Positions 1-8,259 of a stretch of 64,000 nucleotides of DNA are shown one piece after another; the first letter of the stretch is position 1; every line of letters starts with the position of its first letter. Under the pieces are notes generated by a model, which saw only the letters and a list, made by a program, of their open reading frames with translations, searched no databases and had not been told where the DNA came from. The position numbers and the translations under genes are program-made. Source of the DNA: Helicobacter pylori (GTDB taxonomy: Bacteria > Campylobacterota > Campylobacteria > Campylobacterales > Helicobacteraceae); NCBI RefSeq assembly GCF_016748675.1, contig NZ_CP051534.1:744001-808000 (forward strand), given 5' to 3'.

Positions 1-71
1 ACGCTACTAATCTTTATTACCATTTGAAACGGGATTATTCGCTTTATTTAGGGTATAACTACACTTTTTAA
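1..71 (+). CDS. C-terminal end of a Hop-type outer-membrane protein (partial, probably HopE)
   Basis: The window opens inside a gene. Read from base 3, the frame encodes a short beta-strand-rich tail ending in LGYNYTF before TAA at 69-71. An alternating aromatic terminal strand ending in F is the hallmark of Helicobacter Hop/Hor porins and directs insertion by the BAM complex. The position just upstream of rsmH suggests hopE (HP0706), from memory. Only about 22 residues are visible, so the exact family member is inferred from context. Confidence 0.7.
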   Translation, partial: ATNLYYHLKRDYSLYLGYNYTF

Positions 72-94
72 ACCCTTTAAAGGGTATCTTTAAG

Positions 95-125
95 CCCTTT
101 TTAGTCCTTATAAAAAGGGTTTTAG
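95..125 (+). terminator. Rho-independent terminator after the outer-membrane protein gene
   Basis: A perfect 9-bp inverted repeat (CCCTTTTTA at 95-103, TAAAAAGGG at 111-119) with a 7-nt loop is followed by TTTTAGTTT. It lies 24 bases after the stop codon of the partial porin gene. Confidence 0.7.
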
Positions 126-248
126 TTTGGATTTTCGCATCTTAAAAAGCTAAAATTGATTATAAAGAAACTTTTGAGCGTAACCAACAAAACCAATACC
201 ATTGAGTGGGCATTTGGAAAATTCATCTAGGGGTTTTAAGGGGGTTGT

Positions 249-1175
249 TTGCAAGAAATAGAGAGTTTGCACCAAAGCGTTTTGTTGCAAGAAGTTTTGC
301 AAGCGTTCACGCCTTTAGAAGAAGGGGTTTTGATTGATTGCACTTTAGGGTTAGGGGGGCATTCTAAAGCCCTTTTATCCCAAAAACCGCACCTGAAACT
401 CATTGGTATTGATAAGGATAAGTTCGCTCAAGAAATCGCTAAAGAACGATTGAAAGCCTTTGAAGGGCGTTATAATCTCTTAAGCGGAGGTTTTGCCAAA
501 CGCTTTAAAGAAGCCCTAGAGATTCATGGCGAGCGAATCAAGGGGGTTTTAGTGGATTTAGGGGTGAGCTCCTTACAGCTTGATGATGATAACAGAGGGT
601 TTAATTTCCATTCGCACACTCTGGACATGCGCATGGATTTAGAGAGCGATTTGAACGCTCAAAAAGTCATCAACTCTTATTCTGTAGTGGCGTTAGAAAA
701 AATCTTTAAAGACTATGGAGAAATCAAAGAATACAAAAAAATCGCCCACAAAATTGCAGAAAGGCGCGCTAAAAAACCCTTTAAAGACGCTAAGGATTTG
801 AGCGATTTTTTAAGCTCTTTTTCTAAAAATAAAAAAATCCATCCAGCGACTTTGGTGTTTCAAGCCATCCGCATAGAAGTCAATGGCGAATTAGAAGAGT
901 TAAAAGAGTTTTTACAAGACGCTAGAAACCTTAAGGGAGCGATTTTGTGCGTGATTTCTTTTCATTCTTTAGAAGACGCGTTAGTGAAAAACGCTTTCAA
1001 AGATTACGCTAAAAATTGCATTTGCGATCCTTCAAGTTTCCAATGCACTTGCTCTAACAACCACGCTTTAGGCGCAATTTTAACCAAAAAGCCTATCACT
1101 CCAAGCCCAGAAGAAATTAAAAATAACAGGCGTTCACGAAGCGCTAAAATGAGGGTGTTTCAATTCAAACCATGA
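249..1175 (+). CDS. rsmH: 16S rRNA (cytosine1402-N4)-methyltransferase RsmH
   Basis: This cytoplasmic methyltransferase modifies C1402 in the decoding centre of 16S rRNA (formerly MraW). The 308 residues match the family length. The N-terminal HQSVLLQEV, the SAM-binding stretch [14 protein letters not shown] (about residues 30-43), [10 protein letters not shown] (about 99-108), and the tail ISFHSLED with [11 protein letters not shown] are all characteristic. Translation starts at TTG (249) behind a G-rich ribosome-binding region; no better ATG exists. An FtsL-like gene follows 20 bases downstream, preserving the mraW-ftsL order of the division and cell-wall cluster, although the rest of that cluster is absent here. 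Confidence 0.95.
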   Translation: MQEIESLHQSVLLQEVLQAFTPLEEGVLIDCTLGLGGHSKALLSQKPHLKLIGIDKDKFAQEIAKERLKAFEGRYNLLSGGFAKRFKEALEIHGERIKGVLVDLGVSSLQLDDDNRGFNFHSHTLDMRMDLESDLNAQKVINSYSVVALEKIFKDYGEIKEYKKIAHKIAERRAKKPFKDAKDLSDFLSSFSKNKKIHPATLVFQAIRIEVNGELEELKEFLQDARNLKGAILCVISFHSLEDALVKNAFKDYAKNCICDPSSFQCTCSNNHALGAILTKKPITPSPEEIKNNRRSRSAKMRVFQFKP

Positions 1176-1195
1176 GTAAGTCATATGAGTAAGCC

Positions 1196-1540
1196 ATGAA
1201 TATCAAAACCCATTCTTCAAATGAAAAAGAACGCTTTGTGCGTATAGATGAGGACGAAAAAAAGGAATTATTCGCTGGAACTGCAAATGAAAATTCGCAT
1301 GGCCTTTCTTTAATGAATTTAATAGGGGTATTGGTTTTTGGGGGCGCGTTTTTAGCCTTATTAGCGCCTAAAATCTATTTAAGCAATAATATCTATTATA
1401 TTAGCCGTAAAATCAACACCCTAGAAGATCAAAAACGCCTGCTTTTAGAAGAACAACAAATCCTAAAAAACGAATTAGAAAAAGAGCGTTTTAAATACTA
1501 TATAGAAAATAGTGAAAACATTGGCGATATTGCGTTTTAA
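1196..1540 (+). CDS. Small bitopic membrane protein, FtsL-like
   Basis: The 114-residue protein has a hydrophilic N-terminus of about 38 residues, one transmembrane segment (about residues 39-62) and a periplasmic coiled coil (about 68-100, rich in E, K and L, with TLEDQKRLLLEEQQ). This topology and the position directly after rsmH are what divisome protein FtsL shows in other bacteria. FtsL sequence is poorly conserved, so the assignment rests on architecture and synteny. From memory the gene (HP0708) is usually annotated as hypothetical. It is probably co-transcribed with rsmH. Confidence 0.75.
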   Translation: MNIKTHSSNEKERFVRIDEDEKKELFAGTANENSHGLSLMNLIGVLVFGGAFLALLAPKIYLSNNIYYISRKINTLEDQKRLLLEEQQILKNELEKERFKYYIENSENIGDIAF

Positions 1541-1568
1541 GTGAAAAACCCCCCTATCCCCTTAAGAG

Positions 1569-1766
1569 AGCCTAATTAATGCTAAATTAGCCCTAAAACA
1601 AACGCTTATTTTTAAAATTTTGTTTCAATATGAAATTTTAATCCCTTATAAAAACTTTAAATTGTGAAAAATAAACAAACAACCCCCTTAAATTGTATAA
1701 TAAAAACACTTTAATCCAACAAAGGATAACCATGAGAAAACAATCCACTCCACTTTTATTATTCAG
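1569..1766. repeat. Direct repeat copy 1: duplicated hom promoter and leader
   Basis: These 198 bases align without gaps, with scattered substitutions, to 2751-2948 just ahead of and into homA. The repeat carries the TATAAT box, the untranslated leader, the ATG and the first codons of a hom signal peptide. It ends abruptly in the twelfth codon (ATTCAG). In this copy the coding part is followed by a stop and the DUF62 gene. Confidence 0.9.
1696..1701 (+). promoter_or_regulatory. Sigma-80 -10 box (TATAAT) driving the DUF62 gene
   Basis: A perfect TATAAT lies 31 bases before the remnant ATG at 1732. An identical box stands at the same offset in the second repeat copy. No clear -35 is seen, which is usual for H. 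pylori. Confidence 0.7.
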
Positions 1767-1773
1767 GAAATAA
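1732..1773 (+). pseudogene. Remnant of a hom gene 5' end (13-codon ORF)
   Basis: The ATG, the AAAGGATAACC ribosome-binding region and the leucine-rich coding segment are those of homA, but the frame ends in TAA after 13 codons. The stop lies 5 bases before the ATG of the secreted SAM-hydrolase gene, and the sequence CAGGAAAT inside the remnant provides a ribosome-binding site for it. The remnant may act as a translated leader that couples to the downstream gene. Its truncation point coincides with the end of the 198-bp repeat. Confidence 0.65.
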
Positions 1774-1778
1774 TACAG

Positions 1779-2681
1779 ATGAGAAAAACGATTTTAGCGT
1801 TGTTTTTATCAGCGTGTATAGGGTTATCGTCTGTTCATGCAGATAACGCTTTGATTTTACAAACGGATTTTAGCCTAAAAGACGGGGCCGTCTCGGCGAT
1901 GAAAGGCGTCGCTTTCAGCGTTAATTCCAATCTTAAGATCTTTGATTTAACGCACGAAATCCCTCCGTATAACATCTGGGAGGGTGCTTACCGCTTGTAT
2001 CAGACCGCCAGTTATTGGCCAAAAGGTTCGGTATTTGTGAGCGTAGTGGATCCGGGCGTAGGCACTAAGCGTAAATCGGTGGTATTGAAAACTAAAAACG
2101 GCCAGTATTTTGTTTCGCCGGATAACGGCACGCTGACTTTGGTAGCGCAAACTTTGGGGATTGATAGCGTGCGTGAAATTGATGAAAAAGCTAACCGCTT
2201 GAAAGGTTCTGAAAAATCCTATACTTTCCATGGCCGTGATGTGTATGCTTACACCGGTGCGCGCTTGGCTTCTGGGGCGATCACATTCGAGCAGGTCGGG
2301 CCAGAGCTTCCTCCAAAAGTCGTTGAAATTCCTTACCAAAAAGCGAAAGCCACAAAAGGGGAGGTGAAGGGTAATATCCCAATTTTAGATATTCAATACG
2401 GCAATGTTTGGAGCAATATCAGCGATAAATTGCTCAATCAAGCAAAAATCAAACTCAATGACACGCTGTGTGTAACGATTTTTAAAGGTTCTAAGAAACA
2501 ATACGAAGGGAAAATGCCGTATGTTGCGAGCTTTGGCGGTGTTTTAGAAGGCCAGCCATTGGTTTATTTAAACAGCTTGTTGAATGTTTCCGTGGCGCTG
2601 AATAGGGATAATTTCGCGCAAAAACATCAAATCAAATCCGGTGCTGACTGGAATATTGATATAAAGAAGTGCGCTAAGTAA
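1779..2681 (+). CDS. Secreted SAM hydroxide adenosyltransferase (DUF62 / chlorinase-fluorinase fold)
   Basis: Members of this family hydrolyse S-adenosylmethionine to adenosine and methionine, and relatives are the SAM fluorinase and chlorinase. Family motifs are clear: LQTDFSLKDGAVSAMKG near the mature N-terminus, VVDPGVGT, FVSPDNGTL and TFHGRDVYA. Residues 1-21 form a signal peptide ending VHA, so the mature protein is periplasmic, which is odd for a SAM-consuming enzyme. Length is 300 residues. Codon choice (CCG, CGT, CTG, GTC) and GC look higher than in neighbouring genes, suggesting transfer. The gene sits between two copies of the hom promoter and has taken over one of them. It corresponds to HP0709 by context. 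Confidence 0.88.
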   Translation: MRKTILALFLSACIGLSSVHADNALILQTDFSLKDGAVSAMKGVAFSVNSNLKIFDLTHEIPPYNIWEGAYRLYQTASYWPKGSVFVSVVDPGVGTKRKSVVLKTKNGQYFVSPDNGTLTLVAQTLGIDSVREIDEKANRLKGSEKSYTFHGRDVYAYTGARLASGAITFEQVGPELPPKVVEIPYQKAKATKGEVKGNIPILDIQYGNVWSNISDKLLNQAKIKLNDTLCVTIFKGSKKQYEGKMPYVASFGGVLEGQPLVYLNSLLNVSVALNRDNFAQKHQIKSGADWNIDIKKCAK

Positions 2682-2691
2682 AGCGCTTTTT
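2667..2691 (+). terminator. Hairpin overlapping the end of the DUF62 gene
   Basis: AAGTGCGCT (2667-2675) can pair imperfectly with AGCGCTTTTT (2682-2691) across the stop codon, giving a GCGCT stem and a run of T. The left arm differs by one base from the Pasteurellaceae uptake signal AAGTGCGGT, which in those bacteria often forms terminators of this layout. Confidence 0.45.
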
Positions 2692-2750
2692 AGAAAATTA
2701 AGGGGTTATAGGGGGGTTAAAGGTTTTAACTATCAAACTTTCATTAACAC

Positions 2751-2948
2751 AGCCTAATTAATGTTAAATAAACCCTAAAACAAACGCTTGTTGTTAAAAC
2801 TTTGTTTCAATATGAAATACTAGTTTCTTGTAAAAACTTTAAATTGTGAAAAACAAACAAACAATCCCCTTAAATTGTATAATAAAGGTGCTATAAACTA
2901 AAAAGAGATAACCATGAAAAAACTATTCATCCCACTTTTATTATTCAG
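2751..2948. repeat. Direct repeat copy 2: homA promoter, leader and first codons
   Basis: This copy matches 1569-1766 over 198 bases without gaps. It contains TATAAT at 2878 and the homA ATG at 2914, at the same offsets (127 and 163 bases) as in copy 1. It belongs to the functional homA gene. Confidence 0.9.
2878..2883 (+). promoter_or_regulatory. Sigma-80 -10 box (TATAAT) of homA
   Basis: TATAAT occurs 30 bases before the homA start, inside the second 198-bp repeat. Confidence 0.7.
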
Positions 2949-4887
2949 CGCTTTAGAAGCGAATGAGAAAAATGGCTTTTTCATAGAAGCCGGGTTTGAA
3001 ACCGGGCTATTAGAAGGCGCACAAACGCAAGAAAAAAGACACACCACCACAAAAAACACTTACGCGACTTACAATTATTTACCCACAGACACGATTTTAA
3101 AAAGAGCGGCTAGTTTATTCACCAATGCCGAAGCGATTTCAAAATTAAAATTCTCATCTTTATCCCCTGTTAGAGTGTTGTATATGTATAATGGTCAATT
3201 AACTATAGAAAACTTCTTGCCCTATAATCTAAGCAATGTGAAGCTTAGCTTTACAGACGCTCAAGGCAATGTGATCGATTTGGGCGTGATAGAGACCATC
3301 CCCAAACACTCTAAGATTGTTTTACCTGGGGAGGCATTTGATAGTCTAAAAATTGACCCCTATACTTTATTTCTTCCAAAATTTGAAGCCACTAGCACTT
3401 CTGTTTCTGACGCTAACACGCAAAGGGTGTTTGAAACGCTCAATAAGATTAAGACAAATCTTATAATGAAATATAGTAATAAAAATCCAAGCAATTTCAA
3501 CACTTGTCCTTACAGTAATAATGGTAATACCAAAAATGATTGTTGGCAAAATTTCACCCCGCAAACCGCAGAAGAATTCACTAATTTGATGTTGAACATG
3601 ATCGCTGTATTAGACTCCCAATCTTGGGGCGATGCGATCTTAAACGCTCCTTTTGAGTTCACTAACAGCCCAACAGATTGCGATAGTGATCCTTCAAAAT
3701 GCGTAAATCCTGGAGTAAATGGGCGTGTTGATACTAAAGTTGATCAACAATATATACTCAACAAACAAGGTATTATTAATAATTTTAGAAAAAAAATAGA
3801 AATTGATGCGGTTGTTTTAAAAAATTCAGGGGTTGTAGGGTTAGCCAATGGATATGGTAACGATGGTGAATATGGCACATTAGGAGTAGAAGCCTATGCC
3901 TTAGAACCCCAAAAACTCTTTGGTAATGACCTTAAGACTATCAATTTGGCTGATTTAAGAACCATCTTGCATGAATTCAGCCACACTAAGGGCTATGGGC
4001 ATAATGGGAATATGACCTATCAAAGAGTGCCAACCGGTCAAAATGAAAATGGCAAGCCAAAAGACTCTGATGGCCTCCCTTATAATGTGTGTTCGCTTTA
4101 TGGGGGTTCTAATCAGCCCGCTTTCCCTAGCAACTACCCTAATTCCATTTATCACAATTGCGCGGATGTCCCAGCTGGCTTTTTAGGGGTAACAGCAGCG
4201 GTTTGGCAGCAGCTTATTAATCAAAACGCTTTACCGATCAACTACGCTAACTTGGGGAGTCAAACAAACTACAATCTAAACGCTAGTTTGAACACGCAAG
4301 ATTTGGCCAATTCCATGCTTGGCACCATTCAAAAAACCTTTGTCACTTCTAGCGTTACCAACCACTATTCTTCAAGCGCTTCACAGAGTTTTAGAAGCCC
4401 TATTTTAGGGGTTAACGCTAAGATAGGCTATCAAAATTACTTTAATGATTTCATAGGGTTGGCTTATTATGGCATCATCAAATACAACTATTCTAAAGCC
4501 CTTAATCAAAAATTCCAGCAATTGAGCTATGGTGGGGGGATAGATTTGTTGTTGGATTTCATCACCACTTACTCCAATAAAAATAGCCCTACAAGCGTTC
4601 AAACGAGAAAGAATTTTTCTTCATCTTTTGGTATCTTTGGGGGGTTAAGGGGCTTGTATAACAGCTATTATGTGCTCAATAAAGTCAAAGGGAGCGGCAA
4701 TTTAGATGTGGCTACTGGATTGAATTACCGCTATAAGCATTCTAAATATTCTGTAGGGATTAGCGTTCCTTTGATCCAAAGAAAAGCTAGCGTCGTTTCT
4801 AATGGTGGCGATTACACCAACTCTTTTGTTTTCAATGAAGGGGCTAGCCATTTTAAGGTGTTTTTTAATTACGGGTGGGTGTTTTAA
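2914..4887 (+). CDS. homA: Hom-family outer-membrane protein (HomA/HomB type)
   Basis: The Hom family comprises H. pylori outer-membrane proteins linked to adherence. The 657-residue protein has a signal peptide (about residues 1-16) and a mature start ANEKNGFFIEAGFETG, similar to Hop starts. A large extracellular region with Cys pairs is followed by a C-terminal beta-barrel (about 490-657) that ends in YGWVF. Residues 353-363 read HEFSHTKGYGH, an exact HExxHxxGxxH metzincin-type zinc motif; I do not recall a protease role being reported. HomA and HomB differ in a mid-protein segment that I cannot assign confidently; the locus is that of homA (HP0710) in 26695. Confidence 0.88.
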   Translation: MKKLFIPLLLFSALEANEKNGFFIEAGFETGLLEGAQTQEKRHTTTKNTYATYNYLPTDTILKRAASLFTNAEAISKLKFSSLSPVRVLYMYNGQLTIENFLPYNLSNVKLSFTDAQGNVIDLGVIETIPKHSKIVLPGEAFDSLKIDPYTLFLPKFEATSTSVSDANTQRVFETLNKIKTNLIMKYSNKNPSNFNTCPYSNNGNTKNDCWQNFTPQTAEEFTNLMLNMIAVLDSQSWGDAILNAPFEFTNSPTDCDSDPSKCVNPGVNGRVDTKVDQQYILNKQGIINNFRKKIEIDAVVLKNSGVVGLANGYGNDGEYGTLGVEAYALEPQKLFGNDLKTINLADLRTILHEFSHTKGYGHNGNMTYQRVPTGQNENGKPKDSDGLPYNVCSLYGGSNQPAFPSNYPNSIYHNCADVPAGFLGVTAAVWQQLINQNALPINYANLGSQTNYNLNASLNTQDLANSMLGTIQKTFVTSSVTNHYSSSASQSFRSPILGVNAKIGYQNYFNDFIGLAYYGIIKYNYSKALNQKFQQLSYGGGIDLLLDFITTYSNKNSPTSVQTRKNFSSSFGIFGGLRGLYNSYYVLNKVKGSGNLDVATGLNYRYKHSKYSVGISVPLIQRKASVVSNGGDYTNSFVFNEGASHFKVFFNYGWVF

Positions 4888-4952
4888 GTGTGAAATGAAT
4901 TGACAGAAATAATATTTTTTTAAATAAAAGCCTTATTTTTGTCTTTTTTTCG

Positions 4953-4958
4953 TATAAT
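4953..4958 (+). promoter_or_regulatory. Sigma-80 -10 box (TATAAT) upstream of the HD-Fic pair
   Basis: TATAAT precedes the HD gene start by about 119 bases, implying a long leader of about 110 nt. The intergenic stretch 4888-5076 is otherwise AT-rich, with no ORF or clear hairpin. Confidence 0.55.
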
Positions 4959-5076
4959 AAGATTTAAGTTAGTATTGATAGTGGTGCGTTAAGATTTTTC
5001 AAACTTGTGCGATCGAATCAATATTTTTTAATAAGATCATAGCTTTAATATTCAAAATAGTATAAAAAGGAAAGTC

Positions 5077-6297
5077 ATGTATGCGGCTCATCCTGTTAAA
5101 CCCCTAAAAGCCCCTAAACTCAAATCTCAATTTTTAAGGCGTGTGTTTGTGGGCGCGTCTATTAGGCGTTGGAATGACCAAGCATGCCCTTTGGAATTTG
5201 TGGAATTAGACAAACAAGCCCATAAAGCGATGATTGCGTATCTGCTCGCTAAAGATTCAAAAGACAGGGGTAAAGATTTAGATTTAGATCTTTTGATTAA
5301 GTTCTTTTGCTTTGAATTTTTGGAGCGCTTGGTTTTAACCGATATTAAACCCCCTATTTTTTACGCCCTCCAACAAACGCACAGCCAAGAATTAGCCTCC
5401 TATGTCGCGCAAAGTTTGCAAGATGAAATCAGCGCGTATTTTTCTTTAGAGGAACTCAAAGAGTATTTAAGCCACAGACCCCAAATTTTAGAAACTCAAA
5501 TTTTAGAGAGCGCGCATTTTTATGCGTCTAAGTGGGAGTTTGATATTATTTATCATTTTAACCCCAACATGTATGGCGTGAAAGAAATTAAAGATAAAAT
5601 TGACAAGCAACTCCACAATAACGAGCATTTGTTTGAAGGGCTTTTTGGGGAAAAAGAAGATCTGAAAAAACTGGTGAGCATGTTTGGGCAGTTGCGTTTC
5701 CAAAAGCGTTGGAGCCAAACCCCAAGAGTGCCGCAAACCAGTGTCTTAGGGCATACCTTATGCGTGGCACTTATGGGGTATTTGTTGAGCTTTGATTTAA
5801 AAGCTTGTAAAAGCATGCGGATCAATCATTTTTTGGGCGGGCTTTTCCATGATTTACCCGAGATTTTAACCCGAGACATTATCACGCCCATCAAACAAAG
5901 CGTTGCGGGGCTTGATCACTGCATTAAAGAAATTGAAAAAAAGGAAATGCAAAACAAAGTCTATTCTTTTGTGTCTTTGGGCGTTCAAGAAGATTTGAAA
6001 TATTTCACCGAAAACGAGTTCAAAAACCGCTACAAAGACAAGTCTCACAAAATCATTTTCACTAAAGACGCTGAAGAATTGTTCACGCTTTATAACAGCG
6101 ATGAATATTTTGGGGTTTGCGGGGAGCTTTTAAAGGTGTGCGATCATTTGAGCGCGTTTTTAGAAGCTCAAGTCTCTCTTTCTCATGGCATTTCCAGTAA
6201 CGATTTGATTAAAGGAGCTCAAAACCTTTTAGAATTGCGATCCCAAACGGAATTACTTGATTTGGATTTAGGGAAGTTGTTTAGGGATTTCAAATAA
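5077..6297 (+). CDS. HD-domain phosphohydrolase-like protein
   Basis: The metal-binding HD signature is visible in the C-terminal half: H226 (LGHTLCVA), H258-D259 in LFHDLPEILTRDIITPIK, and a later Asp in KVCDHLSAFLEA. The HDLPE..TRD..TPIK segment resembles the 5'-nucleotidase YfbR branch of HD proteins, so a nucleotide phosphohydrolase is a reasonable guess. The N-terminal 200 residues are not recognised. The 406-codon frame begins at an ATG preceded by AAAGGAAA. Its stop overlaps the ATG of the Fic gene (TAATG), so the two are translationally coupled. It corresponds to HP0711. Confidence 0.8.
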   Translation: MYAAHPVKPLKAPKLKSQFLRRVFVGASIRRWNDQACPLEFVELDKQAHKAMIAYLLAKDSKDRGKDLDLDLLIKFFCFEFLERLVLTDIKPPIFYALQQTHSQELASYVAQSLQDEISAYFSLEELKEYLSHRPQILETQILESAHFYASKWEFDIIYHFNPNMYGVKEIKDKIDKQLHNNEHLFEGLFGEKEDLKKLVSMFGQLRFQKRWSQTPRVPQTSVLGHTLCVALMGYLLSFDLKACKSMRINHFLGGLFHDLPEILTRDIITPIKQSVAGLDHCIKEIEKKEMQNKVYSFVSLGVQEDLKYFTENEFKNRYKDKSHKIIFTKDAEELFTLYNSDEYFGVCGELLKVCDHLSAFLEAQVSLSHGISSNDLIKGAQNLLELRSQTELLDLDLGKLFRDFK

Positions 6298-7001
6298 TGA
6301 ACTATAAAGAATCATTAGAATTTAACGATTACGCTATGGATTTGACTATTCGCATGGCTCATCATAGCACCGCTATTGAAAACAATCCTTTGAGCCTTGC
6401 TGAAACCATAAGTATTTTAACCACCGAATACATTCCTAGAGAAATGCCCCAAAGAGCCTTCTTTGAAGTGAAAAACTATCAAAACATGCTCTTCTTTCTG
6501 TTAGAAAACCTGAATAAAAGACAAAGCATGGATAGTTTTTTTATAAGGGAGTTGCATGGGATTTTAATGAATTTTTTACTCCCCAATAAGGGGGCTTTCA
6601 AAACAACTGATAATACCATTTTAGGAGCTAGTTTTGAAACGACCCCCCATTTTCAAGTGCCTATGGCTATGAAAGAATGGTGCGATAATCTCAATTATAA
6701 GATGAAAACCTTACAAGATAAAGAAGAAAAACTAAAAGCTATTTTAGAACAACACATTTTGTTTGAAAGGATACACCCTTTTAGCGATAGTAATGGTAGG
6801 GTGGGCAGAATGCTAATCTTTTATAGCGTTTTAGAGCAAAACTTAATACCATTTGTGATCACCAAAGGACAAAAAGAGGCTTACATTAAGGCTTTAGACA
6901 CGCACAATACAGAAATCTTATACCAACTCGCCAAAGTATCCCAAGAGTTTGAACTCACACGCATACAAGGGCAAATGATACTCAATAAGAATAAGCCCTA
7001 A
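6297..7001 (+). CDS. Fic/DOC-domain protein (predicted AMP-transferase)
   Basis: Fic enzymes transfer AMP or other nucleotide moieties to target proteins. The core motif HPFSDSNGRVGR lies at residues 160-171. It carries the catalytic His and both Args, but the usual DGNGR is DSNGR, an unusual Gly-to-Ser change in the anion-binding loop. Near the N-terminus STAIEN (about residues 24-29) fits the (S/T)xxxE(G/N) inhibitory helix, making this a class II, self-inhibited Fic protein. Length is 234 residues. It overlaps the HD-protein stop codon by one base, suggesting a functional pair. Confidence 0.85.
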   Translation: MNYKESLEFNDYAMDLTIRMAHHSTAIENNPLSLAETISILTTEYIPREMPQRAFFEVKNYQNMLFFLLENLNKRQSMDSFFIRELHGILMNFLLPNKGAFKTTDNTILGASFETTPHFQVPMAMKEWCDNLNYKMKTLQDKEEKLKAILEQHILFERIHPFSDSNGRVGRMLIFYSVLEQNLIPFVITKGQKEAYIKALDTHNTEILYQLAKVSQEFELTRIQGQMILNKNKP

Positions 7002-7012
7002 AATCATGGTTT

Positions 7013-8257
7013 TCAAGCGCGCATCAAATAGAGCCTTTTCCTCTCGCTTGAAGAAGCGATGTTGAGCAATTGGCGGTATTTGGTGATCGTTCTTCTTACC
7101 ATTTTCAAATGGAATTTTTCTTCAATGAGTTCTAAAATCTTAGCGTCGCTCAAAGGCTCTTTTTTGTCTTCGTTTTTAATCAATTCTAAAAGATAGTCTT
7201 TAATCACAGCGTTTGAAGTCTCGCTATTGTCTAAGGCGATGCTAAAGAAATGTTTAATAGGGAAAACCCCCCTTTGGCATGCCAAATATTTATTAGAAAT
7301 GGCCCTTGAAATCGTGCTTACAGAGTGGTTAAACTCATTGGCTAAATCCAATAATTTTAAAGGGCGCAATTCCTTACCCTTAAAAAAATCGTATTGATAC
7401 TCTAAAAGCATGAGACCGATTTTATAAATCGTGGCTTTTCTCAAATTCAACGCGTCAATCAAATCTTTAGCCTCTTTTAATTTTTCTTTTAAATAAGCGC
7501 TATCTTTAAAGCGATTTTCTTCTAAACTGATCGTCGGGTAGCTCTCATCATTCAAACGCACGATGATTTCATTATCCACTTCTAGAATAAAAAGCTCCGG
7601 AATGACTTCTATTTCTTTTTCTAAAAACTCAATGGCTGGGGGGTTTTTAAAGGATTTTAAAATCTTTAAAGCCTTTTCATAATAAAAATCTTTAGAAAAT
7701 TCGTGGTGTTTTTCTAAATTTAAAATGATTTTTCGCGCTTCTTCATAAAGCTCGTTATTGTCTAATTCCCTACTCTCTAGCTGGAATAAAAAGCTCTCTT
7801 TCACATCTTTAGCGCCAATGCCAGTGGGATTAAGGCAACTAAAACGCTGGCGCACTTTTTCATAAACTTCGCTCTCTACCCCTAAAATTCTAGCCCTTTC
7901 TTCAATGTTTTCTTCAAAATACCCTTCACTATCTAGCCCGTTGATAATATCCATAGCGATTTTTTGAGAGGTTTCAGTGGGAAAGAGAGGGGGAATGATT
8001 TGAGCTTCTAAGGTTTCAAAAAGGCTTTTAGAGGCGATTGCGAAATTTTCTAAATGATCGCTGCTCTTTTTAGCGCTAAAACGATCGCTAAAATTTTTGA
8101 TGCGTTTGTTTTCAATTTTGATTAAGGGGTTATCCAGGGCGTTTTGTTTTAACACTTCTTCTAAATCTTCAAGCTCGCTTTGTAAAATGGGGAGCCACCC
8201 TTTTAAGGTAGCGTTTAATTTGTTTTTAGGGCTAAGGTTTGCGCGTAAAACCGCCAT
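7013..8257 (-). CDS. rpoN: RNA polymerase sigma-54 factor RpoN
   Basis: RpoN directs transcription of the class II flagellar genes (hook, FlaB) in H. pylori together with the activator FlgR. The 414-residue protein has a short region I, a core-binding region, and a C-terminal [10 protein letters not shown] that is the RpoN box (consensus ARRTVTKYR) recognising the -24 element. An HTH-like segment ([20 protein letters not shown]) precedes it. The glutamine-rich region I is reduced compared with enterobacterial RpoN, as is usual for Helicobacter. It is the last gene of the minus-strand cluster dnaX-tsaE-lptB-rpoN, 2 bases after lptB, preserving the lptB-rpoN linkage of other proteobacteria. Confidence 0.95.
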   Translation of the reverse strand: MAVLRANLSPKNKLNATLKGWLPILQSELEDLEEVLKQNALDNPLIKIENKRIKNFSDRFSAKKSSDHLENFAIASKSLFETLEAQIIPPLFPTETSQKIAMDIINGLDSEGYFEENIEERARILGVESEVYEKVRQRFSCLNPTGIGAKDVKESFLFQLESRELDNNELYEEARKIILNLEKHHEFSKDFYYEKALKILKSFKNPPAIEFLEKEIEVIPELFILEVDNEIIVRLNDESYPTISLEENRFKDSAYLKEKLKEAKDLIDALNLRKATIYKIGLMLLEYQYDFFKGKELRPLKLLDLANEFNHSVSTISRAISNKYLACQRGVFPIKHFFSIALDNSETSNAVIKDYLLELIKNEDKKEPLSDAKILELIEEKFHLKMVRRTITKYRQLLNIASSSERKRLYLMRA

Positions 8258-8259
8258 GT

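Noticed and set aside
4959..5076. Small RNA gene ahead of the HD-Fic pair
   Set aside because: A good -10 box exists, but no terminator hairpin lies before the coding region, so a long leader is the simpler reading.
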